Assembly (NCBI GenBank): GCA_020747015.1
Contig: JAGTJM010000024.1
Location: 473,987-537,986, forward strand
DNA from: Pyrenochaeta sp. MPI-SDFR-AT-0127
Taxonomy: Eukaryota; Ascomycota; Dothideomycetes; Pleosporales; Cucurbitariaceae
Direction: 5' to 3'
Length of the DNA: 64,000 nt
Part shown: positions 63,624 to 64,000 of the stretch, piece by piece
Layout: every line of letters begins with the position of its first letter
Position numbering within the stretch: position 1 is the stretch's first letter
Program-made: the position numbers and the translations under genes
The notes under the pieces: model-generated
Databases searched by the model: none
The model's input: only the letters and a program-made list of their open reading frames with translations
What the model was told of the DNA's origin: nothing

Positions 63624-64000
63624 ATGAGGGCAGCTGCACGACTCTTCGCCAGCGTCAAGCCCGGCCAATTCCTCGAGGCCGGCGCCCCAACCGGCCTCAC
63701 AGGCCTACTTACACACCCTTCGCCGCGATCCGCATTGCTCTACCACTACACCTCTACGCTCGACAAGCTCAAGAAGATCCCCGAGTCCTCGGTATACCGG
63801 CAATCCACCGAAGCGCTCACCAAGCACCGTCTCCAGGTGATTGAGCAATCGAAGCCGGCAGGCTGGGACGAGTGGCAGGCCAAGGTCAAGCTGCAGGTTG
63901 GCGAAGATGTGAGCGCGTACGATGTCATCGACACTTCCACAGGCCACACTGTTGTGCTGCCGAAACAGGACGAGGTCGACTTCCGCTCCAAGGCGGCTGA
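63624..64000 (+). CDS. nuo-29.9: NADH:ubiquinone oxidoreductase 29.9 kDa subunit (NDUFA5), partial
   Basis: Accessory subunit of respiratory complex I on the matrix arm of the inner mitochondrial membrane. ATG 63624 opens a frame with no stop to the window end, 125 full codons. N terminus 'MRAAARLFASVKPGQFLEAG' is presequence-like. The NDUFA5 block: 'PTGLTGLLTHPSPRSALLYH', 'YTSTLDKLKKIPESSVYRQS', 'LTKHRLQVIEQSKPAGWDEW'. The remaining part lies past the edge. Only the first part of the protein can be judged, but the conserved block is convincing. Confidence 0.93.
   Translation, partial: MRAAARLFASVKPGQFLEAGAPTGLTGLLTHPSPRSALLYHYTSTLDKLKKIPESSVYRQSTEALTKHRLQVIEQSKPAGWDEWQAKVKLQVGEDVSAYDVIDTSTGHTVVLPKQDEVDFRSKAA

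Noticed and set aside
1..64000. tRNA, rRNA, CRISPR arrays, intact transposons, bacterial-type ribosome binding sites
   Set aside because: None could be found by eye on either strand; a tRNAscan or transposon-profile search was not possible here and could still find a small or degraded one.

Overview
The window looks like nuclear DNA of a filamentous ascomycete (Pezizomycotina). Genes are dense and sit on both strands. Introns are short, mostly 47 to 61 bases, with GT..AG ends and CTRAC/CTAAC branch sites. Marker families are fungal: a Zn2Cys6 regulator of the FarA/CTF1 type, a SAT4-type rhodopsin-domain membrane protein, a Dal5-type permease and a mitochondrial N-acetylglutamate synthase. Gene content and style suggest a Dothideomycete, perhaps Pleosporales, but that is inference. 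No bacterial operons, CRISPR array, rRNA, confident tRNA or intact transposon was seen. All exon joins were made by hand from splice signals and checked for reading frame and family similarity.

Layout, 1-20 kb: a gene-poor left end with four copies of a 23-bp repeat and an orphan gene; a 6PGDH/HIBADH-like dehydrogenase (-) divergent from N-acetylglutamate synthase (+); a TauD-type dioxygenase (-) divergent from an UNC93-like transporter (+); an unknown polytopic membrane protein (+); an M3 oligopeptidase (-); a SAT4-domain membrane protein (-); a sparse stretch with one doubtful ORF; a coiled-coil protein (-).

20-34 kb: MCD4 for GPI anchors (-), Rab GDI (-), mitochondrial ribosomal protein mL29 (-) divergent from a bZIP factor (+) whose start cannot be found, then a dihydroxyacetone-synthase/transketolase-like gene (+) broken by one in-frame TAG.

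33-46 kb: a head-to-head pair of divergent secreted paralogues; a Dal5-type transporter (-) divergent from a 2-oxoglutarate/Fe(II) oxygenase (+); two hypothetical genes; and the CCR4-NOT subunit NOT2 (-).

46-64 kb: the FarA/CTF1-type regulator (9 exons, -), a Nudix hydrolase (-) divergent from a disordered nuclear protein (+), an intracellular LysM protein (+), a leukotriene-A4-hydrolase-type aminopeptidase (+), a small unknown gene 43 bp ahead of an RpiB-type isomerase (+), a Cdc25/Ych1-type rhodanese (-), a membrane-anchored PDI (-), and the start of the complex I subunit NDUFA5/NUO-29.9 (+), cut by the window edge.

Most genes are housekeeping. The accessory parts are the left end, the two oxygenase-transporter pairs, the broken DAS-like gene and the secreted paralogue pair. 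The strongest candidates for something undescribed are the secreted pair and the orphan gene at the left end.
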